64,000 nucleotides of DNA from Paraplanobispora takensis (GTDB lineage Bacteria > Actinomycetota > Actinomycetes > Streptosporangiales > Streptosporangiaceae), in assembly GCF_016863195.1 (NCBI RefSeq), contig NZ_BOOK01000031.1, positions 142,003 through 206,002 on the forward strand, read 5' to 3'. Positions 44,331 to 54,158 of this stretch are shown piece by piece. The notes beneath the pieces are model-generated. The model was not told the origin of the DNA. It saw only the letters and a program-made list of their open reading frames with translations, and did no database searches. Both the position numbers and the translations under genes were made by a program. The first letter of the stretch is position 1. Every line of letters starts with the position of its first letter.

Positions 44331-45653
44331 TCACTGCACGATCCGCAGCATGATGTCGGCGGCCGTGGGCCGCCTGGCGGGGTCCTTCTCCAGGCAGGAG
44401 GCGGCCAGCGGGCGCAGCGAGGGCGGCAGCGCCGACAGGTCCGGCTGGTGGTTGAGGACCCGGTTGAGGATGGCGGGGATGGTGTCCGAGCCGAAGGCGA
44501 CGCGGCCCGAGGCGGCGAAGATCATGGTGGACGCCCAGCTGAACACGTCGGACTCCGGGCCGACGTGCCCGCCGCCGAGCTGCTCGGGGGACATGTAGGC
44601 CGGGGTGCCCATGACGCTGGAGGTCGCGGTGACCTGGTCGAGGGCGCGGGCGATGCCGAAGTCGATCACCCGGGGGCCGTCGGTGCCGATCAGCACGTTG
44701 GCCGGCTTGAAGTCGCGGTGCACGACCCCCGCCCGGTGGATCGCGGCCAGGGCGCCCGCCGTGGCCAGGGCCAGCCGGGTCAGCCCGTCCTCGTCGCGGG
44801 GCCCGCGGTCGCGCACGAGCTGCTCCAGCGAGGCGCCGTCCACGTACTCGCTGACGACGTAGGCCTGGTCGTCGTTGATGTTCACATCCAGCACCCGGGC
44901 GGTGGAGAAGGTCGCCACCCTGCGGGTCGCCTCGACCTCGCGCAGGAACCGCTCCCTGGCGGCCCGGTTCCCGGTGAAGTGCTCGTGCAGGACCTTGATC
45001 GCCACCTTCTGCCCCTGCGGGGTGAGGGCCAGGTGGACTGTCCCCTGTCCGCCCCGGCCGATGGTGTCGATCACCCGGTACGGCCCGATCCACTCCTGGG
45101 GCCGCTCGGACTGCCCGAACTGCATGTTCGTACGGGGAGGTTGGTCGCTGTACAGCGTGTTCTTCAGGTAGGGGGGCTGGCTGGGCTGCGGGATGGGGGT
45201 GTACTGCCCGGAGACCGGGCCCGGCGGCGGATACGTGGGCTGGACCGGGGCCGGCTGGGGATAGGACTGCGGGCCGAAGGCGGGCTTCGGGCCGAACGCG
45301 GCCGGTCTCGCGAACACCGCGCCCCGCAGGATCAGAGCGTGGCCGAGCCCGCCGATCCAGTTGCCGAAGAAGCCGAGCACGACCAGGACGTTCAGCCATC
45401 CCGGGATCAGGTCGGAGTCCCCGTACGTGCCCGCGCCGATGATGAACACGCCCAGCCCCAGGGCGTACACGGCGGTGGCGAAGACGAGGGGCACACTGCG
45501 GAGCCGCTGTGCGGCGTGCCCGATGACGAACGGCGTCCCCAGGCCGCAGGTGAAAACGGGGACCAGGGCCCACACCACACTCCAGCCCACGGTGGACGAC
45601 GAGGGCTGCGGCTGCTGCGGCGGGTACCAGGAGGGGCCGGACTGCTGGGACAT
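44331..45653 (-). CDS. Serine/threonine protein kinase with N-terminal membrane domain
   Basis: 440 residues from ATG 45653. Unlike PknB-type kinases the membrane part is N-terminal: about three helices between residues 22 and 110, then a Pro/Gln/Tyr-rich linker (115-180). The kinase domain starts at about 190: GRGGQGTVHLA, K220 in VAIKVL, H312-R-D-F-K-P-A-N, D331-F-G and MSPEQLGG. F replaces the usual L in HRDLKPAN. It stops at the domain end with no PASTA or sensor domain. It lies inside the nuo set on the opposite strand and diverges from nuoI; a role in controlling respiration is inference only. Confidence 0.9.
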   Translation of the reverse strand: MSQQSGPSWYPPQQPQPSSSTVGWSVVWALVPVFTCGLGTPFVIGHAAQRLRSVPLVFATAVYALGLGVFIIGAGTYGDSDLIPGWLNVLVVLGFFGNWIGGLGHALILRGAVFARPAAFGPKPAFGPQSYPQPAPVQPTYPPPGPVSGQYTPIPQPSQPPYLKNTLYSDQPPRTNMQFGQSERPQEWIGPYRVIDTIGRGGQGTVHLALTPQGQKVAIKVLHEHFTGNRAARERFLREVEATRRVATFSTARVLDVNINDDQAYVVSEYVDGASLEQLVRDRGPRDEDGLTRLALATAGALAAIHRAGVVHRDFKPANVLIGTDGPRVIDFGIARALDQVTATSSVMGTPAYMSPEQLGGGHVGPESDVFSWASTMIFAASGRVAFGSDTIPAILNRVLNHQPDLSALPPSLRPLAASCLEKDPARRPTAADIMLRIVQ

Positions 45654-45752
45654 GGCGCGAACAATACGTACATCCGGGAACTCTCGCAGTCCCCTTCCGG
45701 ATTGATTTTCGCGACTGAGACGCGGGGAGGCACGATAGTCGAACACACAGAC

Positions 45753-45774
45753 TGTGGATAACGGTTGTGGATAA
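45753..45774 (-). promoter_or_regulatory. Two perfect DnaA boxes between kinase and nuoI genes
   Basis: TGTGGATAA at 45753-45761 and again at 45766-45774, the complement of the DnaA box TTATCCACA, same orientation, 13 bases apart. They lie in the divergent region between the kinase start (45653) and the nuoI start (45870). Confidence 0.75.
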
Positions 45775-45869
45775 CTTGGCGGGCCTGGGGACGACTTCTT
45801 CCTCAGGTTCCTCGGGTTCCTTCGGACCGCCGCATTCCCGAGCGCCGTGCCGTACGTCATGATGTTGAA

Positions 45870-47222
45870 GTGGCGCGGATACCAGGAGTGGGACTGGCGA
45901 AGGGACTGTCCGTCACCCTTCGCCACATGTTGAACAGGTCGGTGACCCAGCAGTACCCGGAGGTGCGGCCCGACCTGCCCCCCCGGAGCCGGGGGGTGAT
46001 CGCCCTGGTCGAGGAGAACTGCACGGTGTGCATGCTCTGCGCCCGCGAGTGCCCCGACTGGTGCATCTACATCGACTCGCACAAGGAGACCCTCCCCGCC
46101 CCCGAGGGCGGCCGTCCGCGCGCCCGCAACGTGCTCGACCGCTTCGCGATCGACTTCTCCCTGTGCATGTACTGCGGGATCTGCATCGAGGTCTGCCCCT
46201 TCGACGCCCTGTTCTGGTCCCCGGAGTTCGAGTACGCCGAGGGCGACATCCGCAACCTCGTCCACGAGAAGGACCGCCTGGCCGCCTGGGTCCAGACGGT
46301 CCCCCCGCCCCCGGCCCACGAGCCCAACGCCGACCCCCCCAAAGAACTGACCGCGGCCTCCCGCCCCGCCCGCCCCACCCCCGGCTCCCCCCGCCCCGAG
46401 TCCGGTCCCGGCGCTCCGGCCTCCGGCCGGACTTCTGGCCCCGGCACCCCGGGCGCCCCCGCCCGCGCCTCCTCCGCCCCCGGCCGCGCCCCCGCCCCGG
46501 GCCGGACCTCCGGCGCCGATTCCCCCGGCACCCCCGCCCAGCCGGAATCCGGCACCGTCCTCTCCGAGGCTTCCGCCCGGCCCGAGTCCGGTCCCGGCGC
46601 TTCGGCCTCCGGCCCCGGTACGCCGGGCGCTCCCGCCCAGCCGGAATCCGGCACCGTCCTCTCCGAGGCTTCCGCCCGGCCCGAGTCCGGTCCCGGCACC
46701 CCGGGCGCCCCCGCCCGCACCCCCTCCGCTCCCGGCCAAGCCGCCAGCGGCGAGCGGGTCCGAGCCGGAGGCGAGGAGGAGCAGCCCGACGGCGGCGCCA
46801 CCCCGCCGGGGCAGAGCTCCGCCCCCGGCTCCCCCGAGGCTTCCGCCCGGCCCGAGCCCGGGGACGGCGCCCCGGCCTCCGGCCGCGGTACCCCCCGCGC
46901 TTCCACTTCCGGCCAAGCGTCCGACGTCGCCGGTACGGACCCGGCGGAAGGCTCCGCCCACCCGCCCGCGGGCCGGACCCAGGCCTCCCGCCCCGAGCGG
47001 CCGGTACGGCGGGCGTCGGCCGGTCATGCCAGCGTCCGGGCGATCAGGCCGCCGGGGTCGCTTCCGAAGCCGGGGCAGCCCTCGGGCGAGAACGACTTGT
47101 CCACAGGCCGGTCGGATCCCAAGAAGTTATCCACAGATGAGAGCGGCGTGTCCCCGGCCGGCGGCACACCGGAGCAGACTTCTGCCACGGACCCCGACGG
47201 AGAGCCCGAGGAGGAATCGTGA
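45870..47222 (+). CDS. nuoI: NADH-quinone oxidoreductase subunit I with long repetitive tail
   Basis: 450 residues from GTG 45870; upstream in-frame starts exist but have no supporting signal. The functional part is residues 1-145: two [4Fe-4S] motifs, C51/C54/C57 with C61 ([11 protein letters not shown]) and C99/C102/C105 with C109 ([11 protein letters not shown]). NuoI is normally 160-200 residues; here about 300 further residues of Pro/Ala/Ser/Gly-rich disordered sequence follow, with a perfect 22-residue repeat. No membrane segment in the tail. It carries electrons to N2 in NuoB. GTGA overlap with nuoJ. Confidence 0.9.
   Translation: MARIPGVGLAKGLSVTLRHMLNRSVTQQYPEVRPDLPPRSRGVIALVEENCTVCMLCARECPDWCIYIDSHKETLPAPEGGRPRARNVLDRFAIDFSLCMYCGICIEVCPFDALFWSPEFEYAEGDIRNLVHEKDRLAAWVQTVPPPPAHEPNADPPKELTAASRPARPTPGSPRPESGPGAPASGRTSGPGTPGAPARASSAPGRAPAPGRTSGADSPGTPAQPESGTVLSEASARPESGPGASASGPGTPGAPAQPESGTVLSEASARPESGPGTPGAPARTPSAPGQAASGERVRAGGEEEQPDGGATPPGQSSAPGSPEASARPEPGDGAPASGRGTPRASTSGQASDVAGTDPAEGSAHPPAGRTQASRPERPVRRASAGHASVRAIRPPGSLPKPGQPSGENDLSTGRSDPKKLSTDESGVSPAGGTPEQTSATDPDGEPEEES
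46533..46697. repeat. Perfect 66-bp direct repeat in the nuoI tail
   Basis: Identical 66-base copies at 46533-46598 and 46632-46697, with a 99-base period (33 codons), in frame. Each encodes a peptide beginning [20 protein letters not shown]. Flanking sequence contains degenerate copies of the same motifs. Confidence 0.85.
47097..47135 (+). promoter_or_regulatory. Two DnaA boxes within the nuoI tail
   Basis: TTGTCCACA at 47097-47105, the form common in high-GC actinomycetes, and TTATCCACA at 47127-47135, same orientation, 30 bases apart. They are embedded in the coding tail of nuoI, 1.3 kb from the other pair at 45753-45774. Confidence 0.65.
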
Positions 47223-47758
47223 CGGAATTGGTGCCGTCCTACGCGTCGCCGACCGGGCAGGAGATCGTTTTCCTCCTCCTGGGCGTGATGGCGGTCGGGT
47301 CGGCGCTGTTGGTCGTGACCACCCGGCAGCTGGTCCACGCCGCACTGTGGCTGGTCGTCTGCCTCGGCGCCCTGGCCGGGTGCTATCTGGTGCTGACGGC
47401 CGAGTTCGTCGCGTGGGTCCAGGTGCTCATCTACGTCGGCGCCGTCGTCGTCCTGCTCCTGTTCGGCATCATGCTCACCCGGGCTCCGATCGGCCGGGCG
47501 GCCGACCTCGACAGCGGCAACCGGGTCGTCGCCGCGGTGGTGGCGATCGCGACCGCGGTCGTGCTGGTCACCGTGGTCGTCGACGGCTTCCGCACGGCCT
47601 ACGCCCCGCTCGACCCCGGCGCGGGCTCGGCCAAGGAGATCGGCGCCACCATCTTCCGCAACTGGGTGCTTCCCTTCGAGGCGCTCTCGATCCTCCTGCT
47701 GGCCGCCCTGATCGGCGCCATCGTCATCTCCCGAACCGATATCCGGGGGAGGGGCTGA
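47219..47758 (+). CDS. nuoJ: NADH-quinone oxidoreductase subunit J
   Basis: 179 residues from GTG 47219, five membrane helices; the helix with [20 protein letters not shown] contains the conserved tyrosine and the pi-bulge region of complex I. One base separates it from nuoK. Usual length for an actinobacterial NuoJ or slightly shorter. Confidence 0.93.
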   Translation: MTELVPSYASPTGQEIVFLLLGVMAVGSALLVVTTRQLVHAALWLVVCLGALAGCYLVLTAEFVAWVQVLIYVGAVVVLLLFGIMLTRAPIGRAADLDSGNRVVAAVVAIATAVVLVTVVVDGFRTAYAPLDPGAGSAKEIGATIFRNWVLPFEALSILLLAALIGAIVISRTDIRGRG

Positions 47759-47759
47759 C

Positions 47760-48368
47760 GTGCACGTCGTCTACCCGGCGATCGTCTCCGCGCTGCTGTT
47801 CTCCATAGGCGTGTACGGCGTGCTCGCCCGCCGTAACACCATCCTCGTCCTGATGTCCGTGGAGCTCATGCTCAACGCGGTCAACCTCAACCTGGTCGTC
47901 TTCGACGTGTGGCTGCGCGACCGGCTCCACGGCGGCCAGGTCCTCACGCTCTTCGTCATCGTGATCGCCGCCGCCGAGGTCGGCCTCGGCCTGGCCATCG
48001 TCCTGGCCCTCTACCGCAACCGCCAGACCGTGGATCTCGACCGTCTGCGCGCTCTGGCCGAACCCCCCTCCGGCCCCGGAACCGGCGCGCCCGCCAACCC
48101 CGGCACGACCCCGGAAACCGGCGCGGAAACGCCTGTCCCCGTCCCCGGCGCCTCCCGGTCCGGCGAGGAATCCTCAGGCGCCGCCCCCCGGTCCGGCGCA
48201 GGGCCCGATTCCGGTGCCACCCGGGCAGGCGCGGAACGAGGCTCCGGCCTGGGCGGCGCCGACAACGGCGGCCGTGACCGGGCCGGAGGCGGGAGCGGAC
48301 GGTCCCGCAGGGGCGGAGTCCCGCCCGATGAGCCGGAGCGCACGGTCCGAGTGGAAGAGGCGCCGTGA
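47760..48368 (+). CDS. nuoK: NADH-quinone oxidoreductase subunit K with extended tail
   Basis: 202 residues from GTG 47760. The first 100 are a normal NuoK: three helices with the two membrane glutamates ([14 protein letters not shown] and [12 protein letters not shown]). The last 100 residues are an added Gly/Ser/Pro-rich tail not known in typical NuoK. GTGA overlap with nuoL. Confidence 0.9.
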   Translation: MHVVYPAIVSALLFSIGVYGVLARRNTILVLMSVELMLNAVNLNLVVFDVWLRDRLHGGQVLTLFVIVIAAAEVGLGLAIVLALYRNRQTVDLDRLRALAEPPSGPGTGAPANPGTTPETGAETPVPVPGASRSGEESSGAAPRSGAGPDSGATRAGAERGSGLGGADNGGRDRAGGGSGRSRRGGVPPDEPERTVRVEEAP

Positions 48369-50275
48369 TCACTGTCGTCGCACTCGTCATCCTGATGCCG
48401 TTCCTCGCCTCCGTCGCGGGCCTGCTCGGCTCCCGGTGGCCCGGGCACGCCAGGGGAGGGAAGGCCGACACCGCCGCGAACCGCAGGGCCGCCTGGATCG
48501 CCATCGTGCCCACCGCGATCTCCACGGTCCTCGCGATCTGGCTGGCCTTCGGCCGGGCGGGGTTCGGCGGAGACCCGCGGGGGCCTGCCGGGTCCGCGGA
48601 CGACGGCGTGACGGGCACGCTCACGGTCATCGACACCGGTGGGATCCCCATCTCCGTCGGACTCCTCCTCGACGGGCTCGCCGCGACGATCGGCGTCCTG
48701 GTCACGGTCGTCGCCCTGGCCGTGCAGATCTACTCCGTCGGCTACCTGCACGACGACCGCCGCTACCCGTCCTACAGCGCGTTCATCAGCCTGTTCACCA
48801 GCGCCATGCTCCTGGTCGTCTACGCGGCCGACCTCCTCGTCCTCTACGTGGGATGGGAGATCATGGGCCTGTGCTCCTACCTGCTGATCGGGCACTGGTG
48901 GGAGGACCGCGACAACTCCCGTGCCGCGGTCAAGGCCTTCCTGGTCACCCGGCTCGGTGACGTCGGATTCCTGTTCGGCATCTTCGTCCTCGGCACGGCG
49001 GCGGGCAGCTTCAAGATCACTGACATCCTCGCCCGGCTCCCGGAGATGTCCTCGGGGACGATCGTCGCGGCCACGATGCTCCTGCTCGCCGGGGTGGCGG
49101 GCAAGAGCGCCCAGGTCCCCCTGCACACCTGGCTGCCGGACGCGATGGCCGGCCCCACCCCGATCAGCGCGCTCATCCACGCCGCCACCATGGTCGCCGC
49201 CGGCATCTTCATCGTCGCCCGCCTCTACCCCGTCTTCCTCGCCGCCGGCCCCACCATGGACGTGCTCGCCGTCCTGGCCGCGTTCGGCATGCTCGGCGCC
49301 GCGCTGGCCGCGCTGGCCCAGGACGACCTCAAACGCGTCCTCGCCTACTCCACGATCAGCCAGCTCGCCTACATGGCGGCGGCGCTGGCGGCGGGCTCCG
49401 ACGAGGCGGCGATCTTCCACCTGGTCACGCACGGCGCGTTCAAGGCCCTGCTCTTCCTGTGCGCCGGAGTGGTCATCCACACGATCGGCTCCAACCTGAT
49501 GAGCGCGATGGGCGGCCTCCGCCGTGAACTGCCCGTCACCTTCGTCACGATGACGATCGGCTTCGCGGCGCTGATGGGCCTCCCCCCGACCAGCGGTTTC
49601 TTCAGCAAGGACGAGGTGCTCGTCGCCGTCGAGGGAGCCCTCTCGCAGGGACCGCTCACTGACGCGGCCGCCCTGCTGCTGTACGCCAGTGCCCTCACCA
49701 CGGTCGCCGTCACCGGCGCCTACGCCACCCGTGCCTGGCTGCGCACCTTCTTCGGAGCCCGCCCGATCGTCGCGCTCCCCGAGCCCGCCCCCGGCACGGC
49801 CCACGTGATCGACGTCCGCGAGGCACCGGCCACCATGCGCTGGCCGGTCATCGTTCTCGCCGTGCCCGCCCTGCTGCTCGGATTCGCCAGGGTCGGCGGA
49901 GTCCACTGGAGTACGGCCGCGCTGAGCGTCGCGGTGGCGCTCCTGGGAGCCGGGGTGGTCTACGCCGTGTGGCGGAGCGACCCCGTGTCCGACCCGGCCC
50001 GCATGCTCGGCCCCCTCCGAGCCCCCTGCGAGCGCGCCTTCTACGTCGACTCGGTCTACCGGACGCTGTTCGCCCGTCCGGTCCTCGCCCTTGCCCGCCT
50101 GGTCGTCCGCGCTGACGACCGGGTGGTGGACGGCGCCGTGCGAGGCTCCGGCCGTACCGCCCAAGGCCTGTCCGGCCTGGTCCGTCTCGCCCAGAACGGC
50201 AACGCCCAGCTCTACGTGACCGGCCTGCTCGCGGGCGTTCTCCTCATCGCGGTGGGGGCGGTGATGTTCGGATGA
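48365..50275 (+). CDS. nuoL: NADH-quinone oxidoreductase subunit L
   Basis: 636 residues, antiporter-like subunit. [40 protein letters not shown] (with the conserved lysine), [20 protein letters not shown] and [20 protein letters not shown] are all in place, as is a C-terminal region fitting the long lateral helix. Proton-pumping channel at the tip of the membrane arm. Normal length. Confidence 0.95.
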   Translation: MITVVALVILMPFLASVAGLLGSRWPGHARGGKADTAANRRAAWIAIVPTAISTVLAIWLAFGRAGFGGDPRGPAGSADDGVTGTLTVIDTGGIPISVGLLLDGLAATIGVLVTVVALAVQIYSVGYLHDDRRYPSYSAFISLFTSAMLLVVYAADLLVLYVGWEIMGLCSYLLIGHWWEDRDNSRAAVKAFLVTRLGDVGFLFGIFVLGTAAGSFKITDILARLPEMSSGTIVAATMLLLAGVAGKSAQVPLHTWLPDAMAGPTPISALIHAATMVAAGIFIVARLYPVFLAAGPTMDVLAVLAAFGMLGAALAALAQDDLKRVLAYSTISQLAYMAAALAAGSDEAAIFHLVTHGAFKALLFLCAGVVIHTIGSNLMSAMGGLRRELPVTFVTMTIGFAALMGLPPTSGFFSKDEVLVAVEGALSQGPLTDAAALLLYASALTTVAVTGAYATRAWLRTFFGARPIVALPEPAPGTAHVIDVREAPATMRWPVIVLAVPALLLGFARVGGVHWSTAALSVAVALLGAGVVYAVWRSDPVSDPARMLGPLRAPCERAFYVDSVYRTLFARPVLALARLVVRADDRVVDGAVRGSGRTAQGLSGLVRLAQNGNAQLYVTGLLAGVLLIAVGAVMFG

Positions 50276-50402
50276 CCCCCTTCCCGCCGAGAAAGCAGAC
50301 AGGTTCCCGGGAGCGCGGAGCGAGTCCCCATGAACGCGCGGCGAGTCTCGGGGAGAGGGCGATGAGGACCGGGTGGCCGGCGGCGGGTGAGGTGATCGTT
50401 TC

Positions 50403-52310
50403 ATGAGCTGGTTGCCGATCATGCTGCTCGGGGTGCCGATGGCCGGTGCCGCCGCGTTGCTCGTGCCGTCGCGGATGGACGGCCCGGCCAGGGGACGGCT
50501 GCTCCGCGTGCACGGTCTGGCCGTCTCGGGGGTGACGTTCGTCCTGGCCCTGGTGCTCGCGGTCGCCTTCGACTACGGCGACCCGGCCCGGGTGCAGTTC
50601 GAGACCGATCTGACGTGGATCGCCGGCCTCGACCTCAGGTTCCACCTCGGCGTCGACGGGATCTCGCTGCCGCTGGTCGTGCTGACCGCGCTGCTGACCT
50701 TCCTGTGCTTCGTCTACCTGTGCTGGGGCGGTGCCGACAGTCCCGGACAGCTGCTCCGGCCCCGGGCGGGCGGGAACAGGCCGCGTGCCCTCGTCTTCAC
50801 GCTGCTGGTCCTCGAGATCGGCATGATCGGCACGTTCCTCGCCCTCGACCTGCTGCTGTTCTTCGTGTTCTTCGAAGTCGTCCTCATCCCGATGTACTTC
50901 GTGATCGCCGTCTGGGGCGGTCGCGCCCGGCGGGCCGCGGCGATCAAATTCATCCTCTACACGTTGCTCGGTTCGGTCGTGCTGCTGCTCGGACTGCTCC
51001 TCATCTGGGCGCAGACCGGCACCCTGGACATGGTCGCCCTCGCTCAGGCCCACGGCACCGGCATGTCCCGCTCCGTGCAGCTCATCGCCTTCGTGGCCGT
51101 CGGCATCGGTCTGGCGGTCAAGACCCCGATGTGGCCGCTGCACACCTGGCTGCCCGACGCCCACACCGAGGCGCCCACCGTCGGCTCGGTGCTCCTGGCG
51201 GGCGTGCTGCTGAAGATGGGCACCTACGGCTTCGCCCGCATCGCGATCCCCGTCCTGCCCGACGGCGCCGTCGTCGTCGCCCCGTGGCTCGGAGCCTTCG
51301 CGGTGATCGGCATCATCTACGGTTCCCTCGCCTGCCTGGCCCAGCGCGACCTCAAACGGATGATCGCCTACTCCTCGATCGGGCACATGGGCTTCGTGCT
51401 CCTCGGGTTCGCCACGCTCAACTCGACCGGGGTCAACGCGGCCCTGTTCGGCAACGTCGCGCACGGCCTGATCACCGGACTGCTGTTCTTCCTCGCGGGA
51501 GCGGTCAAGGAGCGTCACGGCACCGCCGACATGTCCGCCCTCGGCGGCGGGATGTTGTCCCGCCTGCCGCACCTGGGGTCGCTGCTGACCTTCGCCTGCA
51601 TCGCCTCCCTGGGCCTGCCCGGCCTGGCGGGTTTCTGGGGGGAGATGCTCACCCTCCTCGGCGCCTTCGAACCGGCCCCCGGACTGTCCCGGCCGCTCTT
51701 CCTGACCTTCATGGCCATCGGCGGCCTCGGCGCCGTGCTGACCGCCGCCTACTTCCTGACCATGCTCTCCCGCGTCACCCACGGCCGCTCCGTCGAGACC
51801 GTCGTCGCCCCCGTGCTCGCCGGAGTCGGAGGAGGCCACGCGTTCACGACGGCCGAGGACGACCCCGCCCCCTCCGGAGCCGACGGCAGCGGCGCCCCAA
51901 CCACGGGCGCGAGCGGATCCCGCACCGAAGGCGGAGGCGGCACCCGTGCCGTGGCCGAGAACGGAGACTCCGGCGAGATCCGAGCCGGGAGCGGGCTGCC
52001 CGGCGGACCCCGCGCCGAGGACGCGAGCGATCTCCCCGGTGGGACTCCCGGTGAGGACAGGGCTGATCTCCCGGACAGGACCCCCGGTGAAGGCGGGGGC
52101 GATCTCCCGGGCGGCACCCGTCCGGAGGGCGGGAGCGGCCTGCCCGGTGGGGCCCGTGCCGTGAGGGCGGGCGGACTGCATGACGTCGCGGGCTACGAGC
52201 TGGCCGCCTGGGTGCCGCTGGTCGCGCTGATCGTGTTGTTCGGCCTCTGGCCGAAGGCGCTTCTCCTCATCACCGATCCGGTGGTCCGGACCTTCGTGGG
52301 GGCACCGTGA
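50403..52310 (+). CDS. nuoM: NADH-quinone oxidoreductase subunit M with disordered insert
   Basis: 635 residues. The antiporter core is intact: [75 protein letters not shown]. An added stretch of about 110 residues rich in Gly, Pro, Asp and Glu, with repeated L-P-G-G motifs, lies between the penultimate and last helices (about 465-580). The 127 bases before the start hold no other gene. ATG 50403; overlaps nuoN by four bases. Confidence 0.93.
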   Translation: MSWLPIMLLGVPMAGAAALLVPSRMDGPARGRLLRVHGLAVSGVTFVLALVLAVAFDYGDPARVQFETDLTWIAGLDLRFHLGVDGISLPLVVLTALLTFLCFVYLCWGGADSPGQLLRPRAGGNRPRALVFTLLVLEIGMIGTFLALDLLLFFVFFEVVLIPMYFVIAVWGGRARRAAAIKFILYTLLGSVVLLLGLLLIWAQTGTLDMVALAQAHGTGMSRSVQLIAFVAVGIGLAVKTPMWPLHTWLPDAHTEAPTVGSVLLAGVLLKMGTYGFARIAIPVLPDGAVVVAPWLGAFAVIGIIYGSLACLAQRDLKRMIAYSSIGHMGFVLLGFATLNSTGVNAALFGNVAHGLITGLLFFLAGAVKERHGTADMSALGGGMLSRLPHLGSLLTFACIASLGLPGLAGFWGEMLTLLGAFEPAPGLSRPLFLTFMAIGGLGAVLTAAYFLTMLSRVTHGRSVETVVAPVLAGVGGGHAFTTAEDDPAPSGADGSGAPTTGASGSRTEGGGGTRAVAENGDSGEIRAGSGLPGGPRAEDASDLPGGTPGEDRADLPDRTPGEGGGDLPGGTRPEGGSGLPGGARAVRAGGLHDVAGYELAAWVPLVALIVLFGLWPKALLLITDPVVRTFVGAP

Positions 52311-54118
52311 TCCAGTCGATCGACTACTACGCGGTCGCGGCGCCGCTGATCCTCGCGCTGACCGGCGGGCTCGTCCTGATCCTGGACGCCTTCCTGCCCC
52401 GCAAGGCCTACGTGCGTCCCATGCTGGGCGTGATCACACTGGCCGGCGTGCTCGTGGCGCTGGGGGTCGTCGTGACGCAGGCGCTGCGCGACGGGGCCGC
52501 GCTGCGGACCTTCTGCGTCCCCGAAGGGCTCGCCGGTCCCACGAGGGCCGGACTCGGGGCGCTGCCCGCCGGTGGCGGGCCGGACGCCGCCGCCGGTGCG
52601 GCGGCAGGCCCTCCGTGTTCGTTCGTGGTCGACGACTTCACGACGGTCTTCGCGGGGCTCGCCCTCCTGGCCGGTGTCGTCGTGGTCCTGCTGTCGATGG
52701 CGGAGCTCGCCCACGCGGACATCCCCGTGGGGGAGTGGTACTTCCTGCTGCTGTGCACCCTCGTCGGCGCGGTGGCCCTGCCCGCCGCCAGAGACCTGGT
52801 CATGCTGGTGGTGGCGCTGGAGCTGGTCTCCCTGCCGGTCTTCGCGCTCACCGCGCTCAGGCGATACGACGGCCGCGCCTCCGAGGCCGCCGTCAAGCTC
52901 TTCCTGGTCTCGGTGGTCTCGACGGCGGTGATGCTCTTCGGCGTCTCCCTGCTGTACGGCATGACCGGGACCGTCTATCTCGACCGGCTGGCCCACACCC
53001 TGGCAGAGGCCGTCCCGGCGATCGACACCGCCGCGGGCCGGGTGAGCATCGGCTCCCGCGATGCCACGCAGGTCATCGCCCAGATGGGCGACCAGGGGAT
53101 CTCCTCGGCCTACGCCTCCTCCCTCCAGATCACCTACGACCTGCCGCCGGTGGTCACCGTGGCCGTGGTCCTGGTCCTCGCCGGGTTCGCCTTCAAGGTC
53201 GCGGCCGTGCCGTTCCACGCCTGGGCGGCCGACGTCTACCAGGGGGCACCGGTCCCGGTCGCCGCGTTGCTGTCGGTGATCTCCAAGGCGGCGGGGTTCG
53301 CCGGACTGATCCTGGTCCTGGTCGCCGCCCTGGGCAGCCAGGCCCCCACGTGGGCCCCGATCGTCGCGATCATCGCCGCGCTGACCATGACGGTGGGCAA
53401 TCTCCTGGCGCTCCGGCAGCGCCACGCCGTACGCCTCCTCGCCTGGTCCTCGGTCGCACAGTCCGGTTACATCCTCGCCCCGCTCGGCGTTCTGAGCGGT
53501 GAGGCGATGCGCGCGTCGATCACCTATCTGATCTTCTACGCCGCGATGAACCTCGGGGCGTTCACCGTGGTCATGCTGGTCGCACGGCGCAACGGCGGCA
53601 CCGAGATCGACGACTACCGGGGGCTGGTGTTCCGCAACCCGCTCGCCGGGCTGGCGCTGGCGTTCTTCCTGATCTGCCTGGCGGGACTCCCGCCGGGGCT
53701 GGCGGGCCTGTTCGCCAAGATCGTGGTCTTCAGAGAGATCGTCGACGGCGGCGGCGCGTGGCTGGCCGTCGTGATGGCGGTCAACACCGTCATCGGTCTC
53801 TACTACTACGTCTCCTGGACCGTGCGGATCTTCACTCCCGTCCAGGTGACATCGCCCGTCCAGGTGACGTCATCCGCCCGGGTGCCGTCGGGCGTCGGCG
53901 TGACTCCCGGGGCGGACGGCGGTGACGAGCCCGCCCGCGCGGACGGCGAGGACTCGGACGGCGAGGACTCGGACGCCGCCTCCCGCAGAGACCGCATGCG
54001 CGGCGAATGGCTGCCCGTGGGCGTGGCGATCGCTCTGACGGGCGTCGTCGCGGTGGCGTTCTCCCTCGCCCCCCAGCTGGCGCTCGACCTCGTGCCCAGT
54101 TCCTTCCTCCCCGGCTGA
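52307..54118 (+). CDS. nuoN: NADH-quinone oxidoreductase subunit N with acidic insert
   Basis: 603 residues from GTG 52307. Antiporter core: VMLVVALELVSLPVFALTAL, AFKVAAVPFHAWAADVYQGA and LLAWSSVAQSGYILAPLG. There is an added Ala/Gly-rich stretch in the first quarter (about residues 80-105) and a second, Asp/Glu-rich one (about 507-565) before the last helix. Last gene of the set; an inverted repeat follows the stop. Confidence 0.93.
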   Translation: MIQSIDYYAVAAPLILALTGGLVLILDAFLPRKAYVRPMLGVITLAGVLVALGVVVTQALRDGAALRTFCVPEGLAGPTRAGLGALPAGGGPDAAAGAAAGPPCSFVVDDFTTVFAGLALLAGVVVVLLSMAELAHADIPVGEWYFLLLCTLVGAVALPAARDLVMLVVALELVSLPVFALTALRRYDGRASEAAVKLFLVSVVSTAVMLFGVSLLYGMTGTVYLDRLAHTLAEAVPAIDTAAGRVSIGSRDATQVIAQMGDQGISSAYASSLQITYDLPPVVTVAVVLVLAGFAFKVAAVPFHAWAADVYQGAPVPVAALLSVISKAAGFAGLILVLVAALGSQAPTWAPIVAIIAALTMTVGNLLALRQRHAVRLLAWSSVAQSGYILAPLGVLSGEAMRASITYLIFYAAMNLGAFTVVMLVARRNGGTEIDDYRGLVFRNPLAGLALAFFLICLAGLPPGLAGLFAKIVVFREIVDGGGAWLAVVMAVNTVIGLYYYVSWTVRIFTPVQVTSPVQVTSSARVPSGVGVTPGADGGDEPARADGEDSDGEDSDAASRRDRMRGEWLPVGVAIALTGVVAVAFSLAPQLALDLVPSSFLPG

Positions 54119-54126
54119 GGGGCGTC

Positions 54127-54158
54127 CTCCGGATCCCCGTCGCATCGAGGATCCGGAG
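54127..54158 (+). terminator. Inverted repeat after nuoN, candidate terminator
   Basis: CTCCGGATCC (54127-54136) and GGATCCGGAG (54149-54158) form a perfect 10-bp stem with a 12-base loop, eight bases after the nuoN stop. No T-run follows, as is common in high-GC actinomycetes. Confidence 0.55.

Noticed and set aside
46533..46697. Insertion sequence or mobile repeat in nuoI
   Set aside because: The 66-bp copies are in frame, lack terminal inverted repeats and belong to a wider low-complexity coding tract.
45654..47027. N-terminal extension of the kinase to 898 residues
   Set aside because: The extra 458 residues are antisense to nuoI and its repeats; ATG 45653 opens the recognisable membrane domain.
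48011..50422. An 803-codon minus-strand open frame over nuoL
   Set aside because: Antisense to a complete nuoL with all motifs; composition (Gly/Asp/Glu/Arg/His) is typical of a shadow frame.
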